Part shown: one piece after another, positions 34,817-47,097 of the stretch
Numbering within the stretch: the first letter of the stretch is position 1
Layout of the letters: every line of letters starts with the position of its first letter
DNA from: Ligula intestinalis
Lineage: Eukaryota; Platyhelminthes; Cestoda; Diphyllobothriidea; Diphyllobothriidae
Assembly (NCBI GenBank): GCA_036362985.1
Contig: JAYGXS010000003.1
Span: forward strand, 77,854,778 to 77,918,777
Direction of reading: 5' to 3'
DNA length: 64,000 nucleotides
Translations under genes and position numbers: made by a program
The notes under the pieces: generated by a model
What the model was told of the DNA's origin: nothing
The model's input: the letters and a program-made list of their open reading frames with translations, nothing else
Databases searched by the model: none

Positions 34817-35270
34817 TTACTTTTCTTGAGTCATATTCGAAAAGACATATAACGCCTGTGAGGAGGGAAACAGCTGGTTGAGCACGTGAACCATTTGTTT
34901 GTTACTCTGCCTTTCGAACTCGTATGTGTGAGCAGCCACTTTCGATAAATCATCGCTCCGCTGCGCAATCGACTTCTGTTTCTGTATCCACGATGCTAAC
35001 GTGCATCCAGCCTGACCGGTGTAGTTACAGGGACAGTTTAGGCATGAGGTGCGATACACTATCCCACATTGTCCTCGAGATTTGTGTTTCACGGTATCGT
35101 TGGGTTCGTTTGCAATTCCAACACCTAGTGTCACCACAACGTGTTCGATCGCTTCCGAGAAGTCCATAGTGTACGACATTATGTGTCATCGAGAAGAAGA
35201 AGACTCGATCGCTAGGACATTACGTTTATTCGCCTGACGTTTCGACAGCCGTCGCGGATTCATCATCACA
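34817..35270 (-). mobile_element. Penelope-like element fragment with ribozyme motif on its 5' side
   Basis: Minus-strand order is hammerhead-like terminus (35266-35190) then GIY-YIG coding (35179-34817). Coding tokens are DFSEAIEHVVVTLGVGI, GIVYRTSCLNCPCNYTGQAGC, LASWIQKQKSIAQRSD and KVAAHTYE, recognisable as PLE nuclease but decayed (YTGQAG). The terminus-before-ORF order differs from the other copies and looks like a pseudo-LTR lying upstream of a 5'-truncated ORF. Confidence 0.7.
35232..35266 (-). ncRNA. Hammerhead-like core, decayed stem I
   Basis: Minus strand: ATGATGA (35266-35260, first C lost), stem II ATCCG-CGA-CGGCT, GAAA (35243-35240), CGTC, AGGC, followed by the shared GAATAAACGTAATGTCC end. 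The leading GTCT is not kept. Confidence 0.5.
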
Positions 35271-36613
35271 TACATAAGCAGGAGACAGTAGCAGAAAAGG
35301 GGGGACACTTTTCTAGTATGTGTTATCTTTAGTGATGCTTCTGTTTGGGACCCCGGTGCCGAGGACCTAGACATCGCCTATCCCTCCATGATTATTCGGT
35401 AGGTGACTTGGTAACAATGTCTGTCCAACCTTAGTTTTACCATAAAGATAGCAGCTACGAAATCTGCAGGGGAAGCTGGTATTCGCGTTAAGAGTGGTCT
35501 TGCGTCAAAGTGCTACATCGGGTGAGAGGCGTCCCTATGAGTATCCGACCTCTACTTTGCATCATACTTTGACCACCTCTGTGACGTTGCCCGCGGCACC
35601 AGTCGCCAAAAATTCACTGGAACGTGAACATGCCGCATTTTGGCGGCCTATTTACACGACTCCGAGCTTGTTCATCGTATTTTTTCATTCTGTCAGTGCC
35701 CTGATTTGCCTCGTAATGCACAGGGTCTCTGAAGTGGGGGGAGGGGCAAAGGAGGAGGGGGAGGAGGCTCTACTTTACCTGCGCCTTCGCTGACGGCGAA
35801 ATTTCTAGGCGCGGTGTCGGTGACTCACCACTCCGTCTGAACGGGGTGGCCAGGCGTGGAAAGGTCACACGCCCGACAGGGGGGGGGGGAGTGAAGCCGG
35901 GCCAAGTGTTAGTGAAAGGACGCATCGGAGAGGGTGGCTGTTGCAGCATCGTTCACAGGCGCCCGCTACTCGACGCCCTCTGACTCCCTCCGCCCTGGTC
36001 GCAATCATATTCATGTGCTGGCACCGATTACCCCTCCCCCCCTCCCGGCTACCCTTACGGCGAGTGCGGGCGACTAGGTCACTGTCCATGGACAAACGAA
36101 GATTTTCAGAAAAAAAACATCTTGCTTGCGCAATAAATGACTTGTAAAGAGGAATAGGTATCTCAACCCCGTCTAGAGCGAACCACTTGTTGGGTGGTTA
36201 GCACCCTGTTAACCCAAAAATGGCCTTCCGGGTCCTAGCTCGCACACGAACAGCTTGGCTATCACTCTGTGTGTGTCTGGAGAGGGCCTGTACATGGCAG
36301 ACAAAACTGGACCTGTGTAAACGAGTAGATCACGTGGAGCCCATCTGGTCCTGTCCTGTCAATCCCTGAAATTGTCCTCGATTATTTTCAGTCGACTTTC
36401 TCAGCATATGGATCTTACCGTTCCCACACTGATTTTGCGAACAACTCCGAACTGTTATGTACACCTAGTAGTCGCTGTTCATGTTGTAAAGCCACAGAAA
36501 ACGGACAATCTGCTGATGCCGGTAAATTCTGCTAAGTTTCCAATGCTCTTGGCAATCTGCGTATAAAATGCAACCTGAACACAGGCTACACCAGCAATGT
36601 GTTTCTTACTCAT

Positions 36614-36655
36614 GTCTCTGATGATAAATCCGCGACGGATGTCGAAACGCCAGGC
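36614..36655 (+). ncRNA. Hammerhead-like ribozyme core, PLE copy
   Basis: GTCT, CTGATGA (36618-36624), stem II ATCCG-CGA-CGGAT, GAAA (36644-36647), CGCC, AGGC. Stem I GTCT/AGGC pairs with one U-G. The usual CGTC after GAAA is CGCC, so the cleavage-site U has changed and this copy may not cut. TATAAAA lies at 36562-36568. Downstream follows the shared end AACGTATCGTTCCAGCGATT. No PLE ORF is attached, so it is a solitary terminus. Confidence 0.6.
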
Positions 36656-36937
36656 GAATAAACGTATCGTTCCAGCGATTGAGTCTTCTCATTCTCAATA
36701 TTCAGAGTCGCAAGTCTACTTGATTCAGTTAGAGTAGATGTGGTTGATTTCTACCTTCTGAGATTCTTAACTCTGCAAAATAACACATACTGATGGTAGA
36801 AAAATTCTGACTACCCGAAATGGAACACAAAGAGCATGCGAAGACTGATATCTTTGGAATCTGACCTTTCAGGGTCTCGAGTCGGTCGAGGAAGTCGAAT
36901 GTTCTATCAGAAAAGTAGCTTTTTAAGCTCCATGATA

Positions 36938-37465
36938 CAGTAGTCGCCGGTTATTAAGCCCATGGTTAATAGGCCTAGCCGCGTATTAAGCCCAAATCAG
37001 CTTGGGACGGAATTTTACATGGCAACGTCCACCGGCTAATAAGCCCAGTCGCCGGCTGCAAAGCCCAGTTTGCCAACAGGATAGAGTGAGATTCTCATCT
37101 CTCTGCGTGCGTAACGCGGTCTACAGGCATCAGATTTCACAAAATTCGACGATTTCTGGTGCCTGGAGAAGGACATCAAAGAGCAATTGCGAGTGAAGTT
37201 TCCTCCAAAACGACTGACACTAGACCGCTTTTTTTAAAAGTATCGCAAATCATTTTTTGCTTTTGCTATTGCTTAAAATGCAGACAAACAGCATTCCTTT
37301 CTTGTACATAACCAAGCTCTACGCGTAATATAGTACGTATGTAATGTATAGTGCCTATCCAGAGTTTGCAAATCAAGAACTACGACTCTCCGGTTATTGC
37401 GCCCGCCGCTTATTAAGCCCAATTTGGTCTGGGCCCGAGGTTGGCTTAATAGCCGGCGACTCCTG
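36938..37465. mobile_element. pogo-like MITE (528 bp) with TA duplication
   Basis: Left end TA-CAGTAGTCGCCGGTTATTAAGCC, right end (complement) TA-CAGGAGTCGCCGGCTATTAAGCC. CAG-starting terminal inverted repeats with a TA target duplication are the hallmark of the pogo/Tigger branch of Tc1-mariner. Internal subterminal copies of CGGCTAATAAGCCCA occur near both ends (37035, 37395). No transposase is recognisable, so it is non-autonomous. Confidence 0.75.
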
Positions 37466-38240
37466 TATAGATCCATCGGATAAAACGCGTTGCACAAGTG
37501 TGTTCAGGTCTGCTGGGGGGCTAAATATTGACGCCTTATCCTCGTTCATTGGGCTTAGCAAAATGGTTTCATTTATGTACGCGACTAATTGGATTACCGA
37601 GCTTTTTGCTGTCGCCCCCAGCCACGTGAGTCACAAGCAGGACTCAACCACTCATCAAATGACCTTGAAAAGCTGCATGATGCTTGACTAAGAAGTGAAG
37701 CAAGAGAAGGATTTGAAGGGCATCAGTCATTCGGCGCGATAAGGGGGGCCAGTTTACTGCTTGGCTAACGGGACAAGAAAGATGACAGTCCGTGCGATCT
37801 AGAATTGTAAGCACTCTGCAAAGCCTCTGACTCAGCAGAAAAAAACGGTTGGTTGAAAATAAAGCTAGACAGAGGAGGAGCATAAAATATTTTTCTGTCT
37901 CCCGGAGATTATATGCCTCGTGCCCTAGCCTTGGGACTCAAATTCGTAGCGTTCCCGCACAGGTTATTTTAACCTCTGAATTTTCTGGCCGTGACTTCCC
38001 GTTTAATGCTTGTGTTTTAGGATAGTTATTCAGTCGACTGGCGGAAGTTAGGGTTTACCCTGGGAAGCGGTCACGATGAATCACCATTGGTAATCTTCCT
38101 CTTCCTCCACTCACCTGTGACCGGCGTCAAGATAAAAAAAACTTTTCTCCACAAACCACTACAGCATTTATTGAGTTAAATTATATATAATGACACTGTT
38201 CAACCATCAACCCCTGTAACCACATCTGCACTTCATTTAG

Positions 38241-38331
38241 GGCTCAAATTCTTCGGTTCTTCCGGTGGCTGTAAAGGCTTGCAAGGTTGGACTGAGTGCA
38301 GACGACAAAAAACGCTGTCTCGAAGAAGCTG
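38241..38331 (+). CDS. PTK2 (FAK) homolog: FAK-like kinase, VAVK lysine and helix C exon
   Basis: 91-bp exon in phase 0, out phase 1. It reads GSNSSVLPVAVKACK...ADDKKRCLEEA. VAVK supplies the ATP-positioning lysine (Lys454 in human FAK). CLEEA corresponds to the helix C segment whose glutamate pairs with that lysine. The acceptor CACTTCATTTAG ends at 38240; the donor G/GTAAGA starts at 38332. Phase fits both neighbours: the previous exon ends on a full codon, and the next begins with two bases completing GAA. The loop between the glycine-rich strand and VAVK is about as long as in vertebrate FAK. Confidence 0.85.
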
Positions 38332-40864
38332 GTAAGACCATCTTCTTGTTGTAAAACATATTGTTTATTTTAATAGCCCTGAGTAACACATGTGCTTACT
38401 TCAAAATTTGCAGACAGTGCTTGTCCTCTCCTTTGCTCATCTCGTTCTGTGGGAATGATGGAAGAAATTGCACAGCCTTTAAAGCCAGAAATAAATTAAG
38501 ATCTTTCCCCGCTACTGATGGGCTGTCAATCTAGCGATATCCAGTTGAGCTGTCAAAAGATTGTCCGACCGCCTTCCATCTTTGAACAGTACATATACAT
38601 GAAACACTGGTAGTGACTCTTTATATTATCCCCGGCAAAACTGGGCCAAGGAACCGCCCATATTACAGTTAACTCTGCGTGACCTCTCTGATAAATTAAC
38701 GTTACATTTATGGTTGTGGCAATAATAAGGATAAGTGTTATAACCCGGAGCTAGGCCGCAAAAAAAACGAGAGAGCAGGTTTCTGAGAACAACAACTTTA
38801 TTGAAGGCTTGTAGAAACAGCGGATTCCCTAGTTCGTCAACTCTAACTGTCTGTTTTCGAACATTGTCGCCAATGGCACGCGATCAGCGTTCTGGGAAAG
38901 TCCGGTCTGCGTCGTGCCACATGCTGATTGGTTGTTTCTCGCGCTGTAATACCCCGACGGAACTTCTCAAATATTTGGGTCGCAGGCGTAAACAGAAGGC
39001 GTCACGCGTTCTCGAAGCAACCCTGCACGCTGATTGGTTGTCCACACGCCTTGCTCAACCGGTCTGGTCCGTTGTGGGGCCTATTGTGACTCAATAATTC
39101 AACCTTACGCTGCGAGTCCAGTGCGTTTCCTGTCTCTATAACAGTTAATTTTGAGATTAGGATCACGGTTGAGACTTGGGTTAGGGTTAGTGTTAGGACA
39201 CAAACATATTTGCCTGACCTTAAATTTAGCGTAAAGCCAGCCGCATGGTGTGAAGGGAGGGTTTCTTATTTTAGTATCCTGTCTGGGGTGGTGGATGGCG
39301 GAACCATACAGGCATTTCTGACCAAAATATTATTTATTGCTGCCAAATCCTGGTGGCAACTGTGGAAGCTACTGTGTGATACTTACCTGTACCAACTTCG
39401 ATAATTGAATAGAACGACTAGGAGAGAGCTGCTTAATCCTTATCAGAAACATCAGAGGTTCTTGATTTAAAAATTTGAATTTTTTTAAGAAGCACTATGT
39501 GTCCACAACCCGGCGGCGTTGGTGCAAATGGTGAAGGGAGAAAACTGTATTCTGCAAATTGTCGATGCCAATTTCTCAGGCCCTCGTCAGAAGCGCAAAA
39601 TGAGTAAAATTTGAAATTTGTCATAAAAAATCCGTACTTATCGATCAGTTACATAGATGGGCACTTGCTGTATGCTGTCCTTTAGTTTTGATTGGCTGCT
39701 GTCCTATAATACTTTTTTTCTTTGAGGCTTTTTATACAGCAGTAGGGAGGCGTGTTGTGATATGATATTTTGAACAGATTCCTTTTCTGTAGTTGTTACT
39801 TCGATTGTAGGGGTCAGAATGAGTTATTTTCAAGAGTAAAGCAATTTCTGAACCTGTTGCTTTAGCTACATTTTGGGAATTTCCAGTTTATCCCTTTTCA
39901 CGATAACAAATTTGTTACTTGCATAACACAGCCGCAATATATGCTCCTTATTTAGAGGGACGTAGCTTCTAATTTTTGTATTGCGGCCTTAAAAAGAAAG
40001 TCAGAGTTGATCCTATACTGGTTTAATTAGGTTTTGGTGTTCATTTTTTCGATGGAAATGTCGATTTCTAGGCATATCTGTTAGAAGTCAAGTAACCTAG
40101 ATGCAGTAATATCCTTGTCATAGGCGTAGATAAGTTCTTCTGTGCATTGGATTGACTTTAAAAGAGAGAAGACGTTATCTCATCACCCGCAATTGTGATT
40201 GCTCCTAATTTAAAATTCTCGATTGAAGTTTCATAATGCTTTTGCAGTGGATGGAGCTAGCGAGATAGCCACTCAGATATACTATCGAATTAAATTGCTT
40301 CTTAAAATTATTTTCTTAAAATGCGTGCCGTATGTCTTTTGTACGATGATAGTAATAAACTGTCCAAGCGAACAACACAGCACACCCTTCCTGACATCCT
40401 TAACTCGCTAACCAGCTTGGCTATAAGGATGAGAAAAAAAATCCCTGGCAAATCCCACGTGATGTCTGCTAGGCGGTAGACTAATCAAACCGGAAAATTG
40501 CCCTTTACACGCATCAATGAGCACAAATTGACGGCCAAGGGAAAAGACCGCAAGGCAAGTGTCGTCAGCAGACCAAAACCATCTTACCGTCTTCTGCCCA
40601 CCCAGGGCAGGTGGATTAATTCTCGAGATCATTCACTATAATGACTCATACACAAGTCGGCATATCGATTTATGAGCCGCGCATAAAAACCCCACGGGGA
40701 ACTATAAGCTGTGGCAGCCAATCAAAATTGGATGAAACCCCACAGCGACCACCATTTATTGATTTTACTGTTTTTCGCGTTTACTGTACGTCGGCCTGGG
40801 TAACCAGCCTCGACAATTCACGAAATAAGCTCTTCTACCTTCCCCAATAAATTATTTTCAGAAG

Positions 40865-41655
40865 AAAGATACACGTTCGGTGGCGCAAGTTTTATTAGTC
40901 TGTCGTTTCGAACTCTTGCTGGGATCCATCATTAGAGACAGGTAAGGGTATGGGATTGTCGCGTTGTTGCAGTATTTATAGGATGAAGTTGCTAGGCCAC
41001 TGCATGCCTGTCATAATTGGCAGTTACCGAATGCATCGCGGATAGTTGCACGTGATGTAACTGACCAGAGTTTGCAGTTCGCAGTTGCAACCCGCCTGTT
41101 ACAATTACCGGCTCCCATGTTCCTCGAATTTCTGGTGCAATGTTTGCTCAAAGCCGAGTTGTTAATGGCCGGATTTCATCCCCCATGTGAACTCTTGGAC
41201 AATTGGGCTCGACACCGCTGGCACCAGAGTCAGTGTGCAGCTACGGCTATTTTCCGCGTGGCTAACTACCTTGCCCAGAAAACGTTTCAGCACCGAATAT
41301 GAAGCGAGGAAGTTGTTACGTCTGTTTATTGATTGAGGATGGGAAAACTAGGACTGCAGTGGTTCGCAGCTCAGCTCTAGCGAGAGTTTCAGATTCATCA
41401 AGCTTGAATGTGTGGATGAGTCCCGTCCAATGAGCCGCTACTTGGGAGCTGTCATCCTTTCTCCTCACTGTCGCTGCTAGCTCGGCCATTCGTGTCATGA
41501 GAAGACTTTGAGTTTCCCCGACGCAGTTTTTTTGCCCATAGCGACACCAGTCCCGGTAACCGATCCCAGACCTTTCCTGCTGCGGCAGTGGGTCCTTTGG
41601 CCTCATGATCTGGCGCCTTGTGTTTTCTTGCGACCACAAATCGCCGCAATCCATG
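40865..41655 (-). mobile_element. Penelope-like element, 3' part
   Basis: Coding remnant 41655-41316 reads TRRQIMRPKDPLPQQERSG, then NCVGETQSLLMTRM...VRRKDDSSQVAAH and a decayed C-terminus; conserved PLE tokens are RPKDPLP, VGET and the VRRKD helix. The tail then runs to a TATA-like TATTTATA (40973-40980, minus-strand TATAAATA) and a hammerhead-like core at 40898-40939. 5'-truncated. Confidence 0.75.
40898..40939 (-). ncRNA. Hammerhead-like ribozyme core, PLE copy
   Basis: Minus strand: GTCT, CTAATGA (40935-40929; the G of CUGANGA is A), stem II GGATC-type/GAGTTC partial, GAAA (40909-40906), CGAC, AGAC. Stem I GTCT/AGAC is fully Watson-Crick, a compensatory version of GTCT/AGGC. Core substitutions suggest it is inactive. 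Confidence 0.5.
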
Positions 41656-42261
41656 TTGACATGTTTAATGCATAATTTCGTTCGTCAGCCTCAGAAATAA
41701 TACTTTCGACAGTTGATTGACTTTATGCATTTCTTTAGACGACAAAGTTTCAGCTGAAATACGCCTGTCTACCCAGAAATGATACATTAAAATATATGTG
41801 CATTTGTCTGATCTGCTGTGTGGCTGCATACGTTGCGAAACCGTTAAAGGGAAGAAAAGATGCACCAGCAACAGAAAGAAATTTAGATCCCTCGACATGA
41901 TACAAAATAAAATAATAGCACTGGTTGAGATTCAATAATTAAACGGTTCCGGAAATGCACTGCTTAGAACTTCTCGCGTTGAAATGGGAAGACAATATTG
42001 GGGGATGGTTCTGTTTTTTTGCATGAACTATGAACAGTTTTCAAAATGAACGTTTAAGTGATGTCATGAATTAACGCTCTCCTGGAGCAGAATACGTCCC
42101 GAGGTTCGTTTCAGGGGGGTTAGTTATAATTCGGTCTTGTCAAACTTATATAACTTGGAGGCCCATCTTTCAATTTACAGTTTATTTTATTCTGAATGGC
42201 CGAAAATATGCCAGGCACAGATAATTGAAAAGAAGACGGGAAGGCGTTCCCTGAGACCAGT

Positions 42262-42305
42262 CGTTTATTTGTGTGGCGTTTCGAACTCTCACGCGAGCTT
42301 TTTAT
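42262..42305 (-). repeat. Half of a PLE terminus
   Basis: Minus strand GAAACGCCACAC (42282 leftward) after a GAGTTC stem II half, then AAATAAACGACTGG. The CUGANGA half is missing, replaced by AT-rich sequence. Confidence 0.4.
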
Positions 42306-45159
42306 ATAATTTAAAAGCATTACGTCTTTGGATAATTGCCTTACAAAAGTAACAGAAAACGTTTGACTAGCCGGCTCTACTATCAAGTGTTTTACTACGT
42401 TAATGATTTCATCGAAAACCAGGCTATTTAGCTTGTTTTCTATGCGAGCAACCTGTCTAGTCTAGTTTTTTAAATGATTGAAACTAAGGGCATAACAATA
42501 GCAAACTGAATGTTTTGTCACCCTTTGTTTGTATAGAAAGTTGAGATAGACGGACGCGATAACAGAAAAAAGTGCATACTTTGCATAGCCCATCACAACG
42601 ACCTTGTAAACTCCTATTCTGATTGGGTAGTTCACGTCATATGAGCTGAAATAATTTGCGCACCATTTCTTCACCTCAGGCGTCAAAAGTTTATTGTTCA
42701 GTCAGATAATTTGAGTCTTTAGAACACTGGACAACCCCGCGATGTTTTTGCTGTGTTGAAGCATTTTGGTTACAATCGCTCGGAATATCTAAGTCGGTTT
42801 TTTACAATTATGCCATATCCGTTGATACCAAAGCACTCCAATAAACTGTGGGTTCTGTTATGGCTGTCATTCTAAGCATAATATTCCTAACTTCAATTCT
42901 ATCTAACAGCCTTATGAGCAACATTTCAACGACCTTACTTCTTCAGTGGATAGCGTTCATTACTTAACCTCAGCGCTTGCAGTTCATGTTTGCAGAGTAT
43001 CCTATAAGGGTAAGCAAACCTCAAAGTCGCACGTTAATGTCATTTTTGAGTTGAATGATTTAATGGAATACACAAAGTCCTGAATGCCAACGGCACAACG
43101 CACTATGCTCAACCATCTCAGAGGTCTTTTAATACTGTCTATCGGGCCGAGAAAGTCTTCCCGTAAACAGATATCTGCATGTTTCATGTGAGCTGTTAGC
43201 AACCGTTCTCCTTTGGAAAGCAGACGCTTAGAAGGTTTCCCATATGAACCGATGATTTTGTTATCCTTATAAATGTTATGCTCGCCCGTAAACCGTATTC
43301 GGGATTATCATTTTTGGGTTGAGGATGCCGTTTGACGACTGCAAGTGCTTCTATCCTTTTGTCTGGGGACTGCTAGCTCTGACCACGTTCACTGTTCGCA
43401 ACTAAAAATCTGCTGTTCCAAGGGACGTTCTATTTTTGATTATATCCTTTCAGTGTATACGATATATCGAGTAGAAAGGAGTATGATTATCTAGAAGGCT
43501 TAGTCGAAAATATAGATGAGAGCGAGAATATAAACTGTCAAGGCTCAGTGACTGAGCTGATGACAGTTCATGGTCAATGCCGACGAAACCCATCGAGTGC
43601 ACAGCAGCATGGTGGCGTGACTTGCGTTGCCTCTAAAACACCCTAGTCTTACCCCCCGGGGTCTGGTATCATCATTAAGTCAAGATGACCTGAGGTGGAA
43701 GAGAGCATAGGTGGCTGGCATGACCAGAACCGCCACTAAATGCCTCAGATCCCACGGATTTGGCATGCCATGGAGAGCACACAACAATTACACAATCGGT
43801 TTCGACGAAGACCACCGTGTGTTCTAGTGGGCCGAAAGCAAACTCGGTGAATTGTGCGTGGATTCGTTTACGCTGCATCTACTTCACTCACTCCTTCACC
43901 CACCCGTGTCCGGTGTCATGACAAAGCCAAGAAAATGGATGCTGGTTTGAGCAAAAGCAGGCCACATGAAGAAAGAACCATTGCAGCCTGACTCTCCATC
44001 TACCAATCGACCAATCCTCATAAATTCCCACTGGACTGACCACGCGGCTGGCTGCACATACGACCTCTGGTAAAACAATAGATTTGCCGAAGACTTAAAA
44101 GTGAACCTCTACCATCACAATCCGCACAGTGTTCGGCACACTAATGCTCACTTTTTTGCTCTCAAAGCAGCTTAAATGTGCGGCCTCGAAAGCACGGCTG
44201 CAGCTTAACCTCTGATTGGTTAATCGGCGCCTGACTATGTGGCTCTTCTGCGACGATAACGCGTGTCAGCGCGAGTCTGTCCAAGTGCGCTTTTTCTGCA
44301 TGCAAAGGTGCTCGGTATGACCTTGAATTTTCGAGCAGGGTACGAGTTTTTGCGTCAGGACTGTGAGATGGCAAGTTATAGAGTTTAAGCACGTAATATC
44401 GCACTTCAGCAGAAGACCAGCAAGCAACATTTAATGCGGTCCTGACCGTTGTAACAGGTCGTCCATCTTCTTGCTCTAAAATAATTGGCATTGATTAATA
44501 TTTGCGTCAATCTTCTTTATGCACTACGCGTACGTTTTGAGGGTGACGGTCTTTATGGCGCTTACAGTCATGCGAAGTCTGTGACCTCCTTTTAGGTTTA
44601 GTCAGATGCTCATGGGGAACAGACCAGGTCGTGCTTGGTACGCGTAGACGGGCCTTTTGGCTATGTAGAGCACTGCATTTACTTCCACATCCAGTTGTTC
44701 TGGTTTCTTCCTGACATTGAGGCATGGGTGGTGCGTGAAGAAAGAATGGGGTAGATGCTTCGAAAGTCGGAATTACAATGAAAAACTTCCGGCGCTTCTC
44801 AGGTCTGTACTTATCTCGAGGGGCAGGACTGGGTGTCATCGATTGCGGCGGTCAATCAGTTTGGTAATGACATTCGTTTTTTGCGGCCCGGGGCGATGCT
44901 GCAGAGCTTAAATGTAAAAATCACTAATTGGACTGTTCTTTTTGATTTGTGACTTCCAAATTACATTTATCACTTGTCAGTAGGCCTAGCTGATGAGATC
45001 ATCGTCCTTCTGCGATAAAGAAGCTTGTGCAAAAGGCGCGTTCGCTGAACTCCTTTCAAACTTTCTCTTAGTATTGACAAACGAACTGAAAAAAAGTGGA
45101 AAAGTTGGCAGATTTGAATAATTCCTTTGATCCACTTCTGAAAAACCCACCAACCTCGG

Positions 45160-45235
45160 CAGGATTCGGACCAACGCCAGCAAGGGGAAGGCTTCAGTGC
45201 AGCCAACGCTCTAGCCAACTGAGCTACGAGGCCTC
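45160..45235 (-). repeat. tRNA-like sequence
   Basis: Minus strand GCCTCGTAGCTCAGTTGGC, TAGAGCG, GGTCCGAATCCTGCCGAGG. Acceptor-like ends CCTCG/CGAGG pair, and A and B boxes are good. The variable region is long. Could be a SINE head or a tRNA pseudogene. Confidence 0.5.
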
Positions 45236-47097
45236 CCTTTTTTGTTTATTGCATCTAGAAAAAATCAATGCATGGCTAGACTCGAAAATGACTTGTTTCT
45301 TAGAAAATCAATGTATAACGTATTACAACTGGGTTATTGGTTCAATTTTGAAAGAAAAGCTGTCAATTCCGAATCGGGAATGGATGACAACCCAAGCACC
45401 GGACTACAGTAATGCCCTATGCCAATTTTATAGGGTAATGATTCACCCGGACTGATCTACAGCATATTTGGCGTATCACTTCTGTGTTAATCATCCCAGC
45501 AAACGATTTCAGCGCACCTATTTTAGTCTCGTTCATGGAGATACGTCGCTGAGTATGTTTAACCCCTCCAACTGATATTTTCAACGCTGCATCCCACGTG
45601 CTAATTTCGCAAAGATTTCTCATAAAATATACTTAAATTCGTTTGAGAAAAAGACGGACTACTCGCAGGACAAGATGTGCTGGTTGTTTGCCGATTAATG
45701 AAACGACTTCGGGTGTCTCTCCACAGAGACTGCAGAGAGTCAGTCCTGAGAGCAGCTCGCCTTAGCTGATGCATGACCCTGTGTGTACTGAAGTGACACT
45801 TGAATCGTAAATCAACCATCGCACCTCCTGTTGTGACATGCCTCGCTTGCTGTCTAATTTATACTAGCGTCATTAAAATCATTCCTTCCAGCTCTGAAAT
45901 GCTGAGGTTTCTACTGTCGACAGTGGGCTTCGATTGCAGCAACAGGTCAGGTCGGCATAGCTGCCAGCTCGTTTTTTAAAAGGAAAGAGTGTTTTTCTAC
46001 GTAGATAGAAATGTTGTGACGATTTAAAAATGAGCTATGACCGCGATGAAACATGTAAGGCAAGTAAATCAATTGTCTGAATGCGTCTTCCTAAAAATGC
46101 CGCTCACTACGGTCTGGGAGCCTCAGACTGTTGTAGAATTCAAAGAATACGCACAAAAATAACTAAGATTTTTGGATGACACCTCTGATCGGTAGGATTA
46201 CTTAGTTGTAGTTGTAGCATTCATTTGCACACAGAATAATATTGGACTATTCCAGTCACTTCGGGATGGTGGCTTTTCAACGTGCGTCCTTCGAACCACC
46301 CGCTAAAATACGACTTCATACGATGACTACTTAAGTTTGTGTGTTTCCTATTAAGGGTTATCACTTCTCAATTCAACTACTCCCTATATAGATTGCATAC
46401 AAAAAATTCTTTTTTCTTTTCACATTGTAGTAAATGAATTGTTCTTGAAGTTCAATATTTAATGCGCGGGTGTCTTTCCGTTTAGTAAAGATTCAAAATG
46501 ATAATATTTCCAGCTACATAATATATCTATTCACCTAGCAGTGCATTTGTCTGTCTAATGATCTTCCTTGGAAAATACACAGCACGAACCATCTCCATCG
46601 CAAATAGTTATTTGCCCAATGTGGTATCTCACTAGCCTGAAGGAATGCATAGTCCCTCCTCAAATGGAAGGTTTACAGTTTGGAAGCCTCACGCACAAGT
46701 GTGATGGCAGTTCGGGTTCAACATTAGATATGAAAATTAAAAGACTTTTGCTCAAACTAGAAGATGCCCTTATCTCGAACACAAATTGTTATGGTATTTG
46801 TTATTAACACTGCCAGTGGGTTGGCTCGACTGTTGTTCCAAAAACCCGTGCTGAAGAGGATGAGCAGACAGTCGACCACGAGGAGAACTGTATTCACAAA
46901 ACGATAGGTCATTCTCACAGAAAGGCTGCGCATATTTACTAATCCGCTTGATGAGGGGGTGCCCGAGACATGGGCCAATCAGAGCTGACGAAAGGTCGAT
47001 AGGCAGCTCAAGCAGGCGCTTTTGTTTGCTATGATTCACTGCGCGAATGGAGACATTCTTTAAGGTACCCTTCAACAAAATGCATACAAGAAACTCT

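Larger units (their letters stand above)
30366..38240 (+). other. FAK intron, 7.9 kb
   Basis: Contains PLE termini (30.6, 34.0, 34.3, 35.2, 36.6 kb), a GIY-YIG fragment (34.8-35.2 kb), a tRNA-headed repeat (31.1-31.7 kb), the pogo-like MITE (36.9-37.5 kb), and C- or G-homopolymer runs near 34495 and 35880. Sequence at 32.0-33.8 kb shows nothing I can name. Confidence 0.6.

Noticed and set aside
44162..44839. Two adjacent minus-strand open frames in the same frame (110 and 109 codons)
   Set aside because: Two stop codons separate them, part of the sequence is a dispersed repeat shared with 58.88 kb, and no domain is recognisable.
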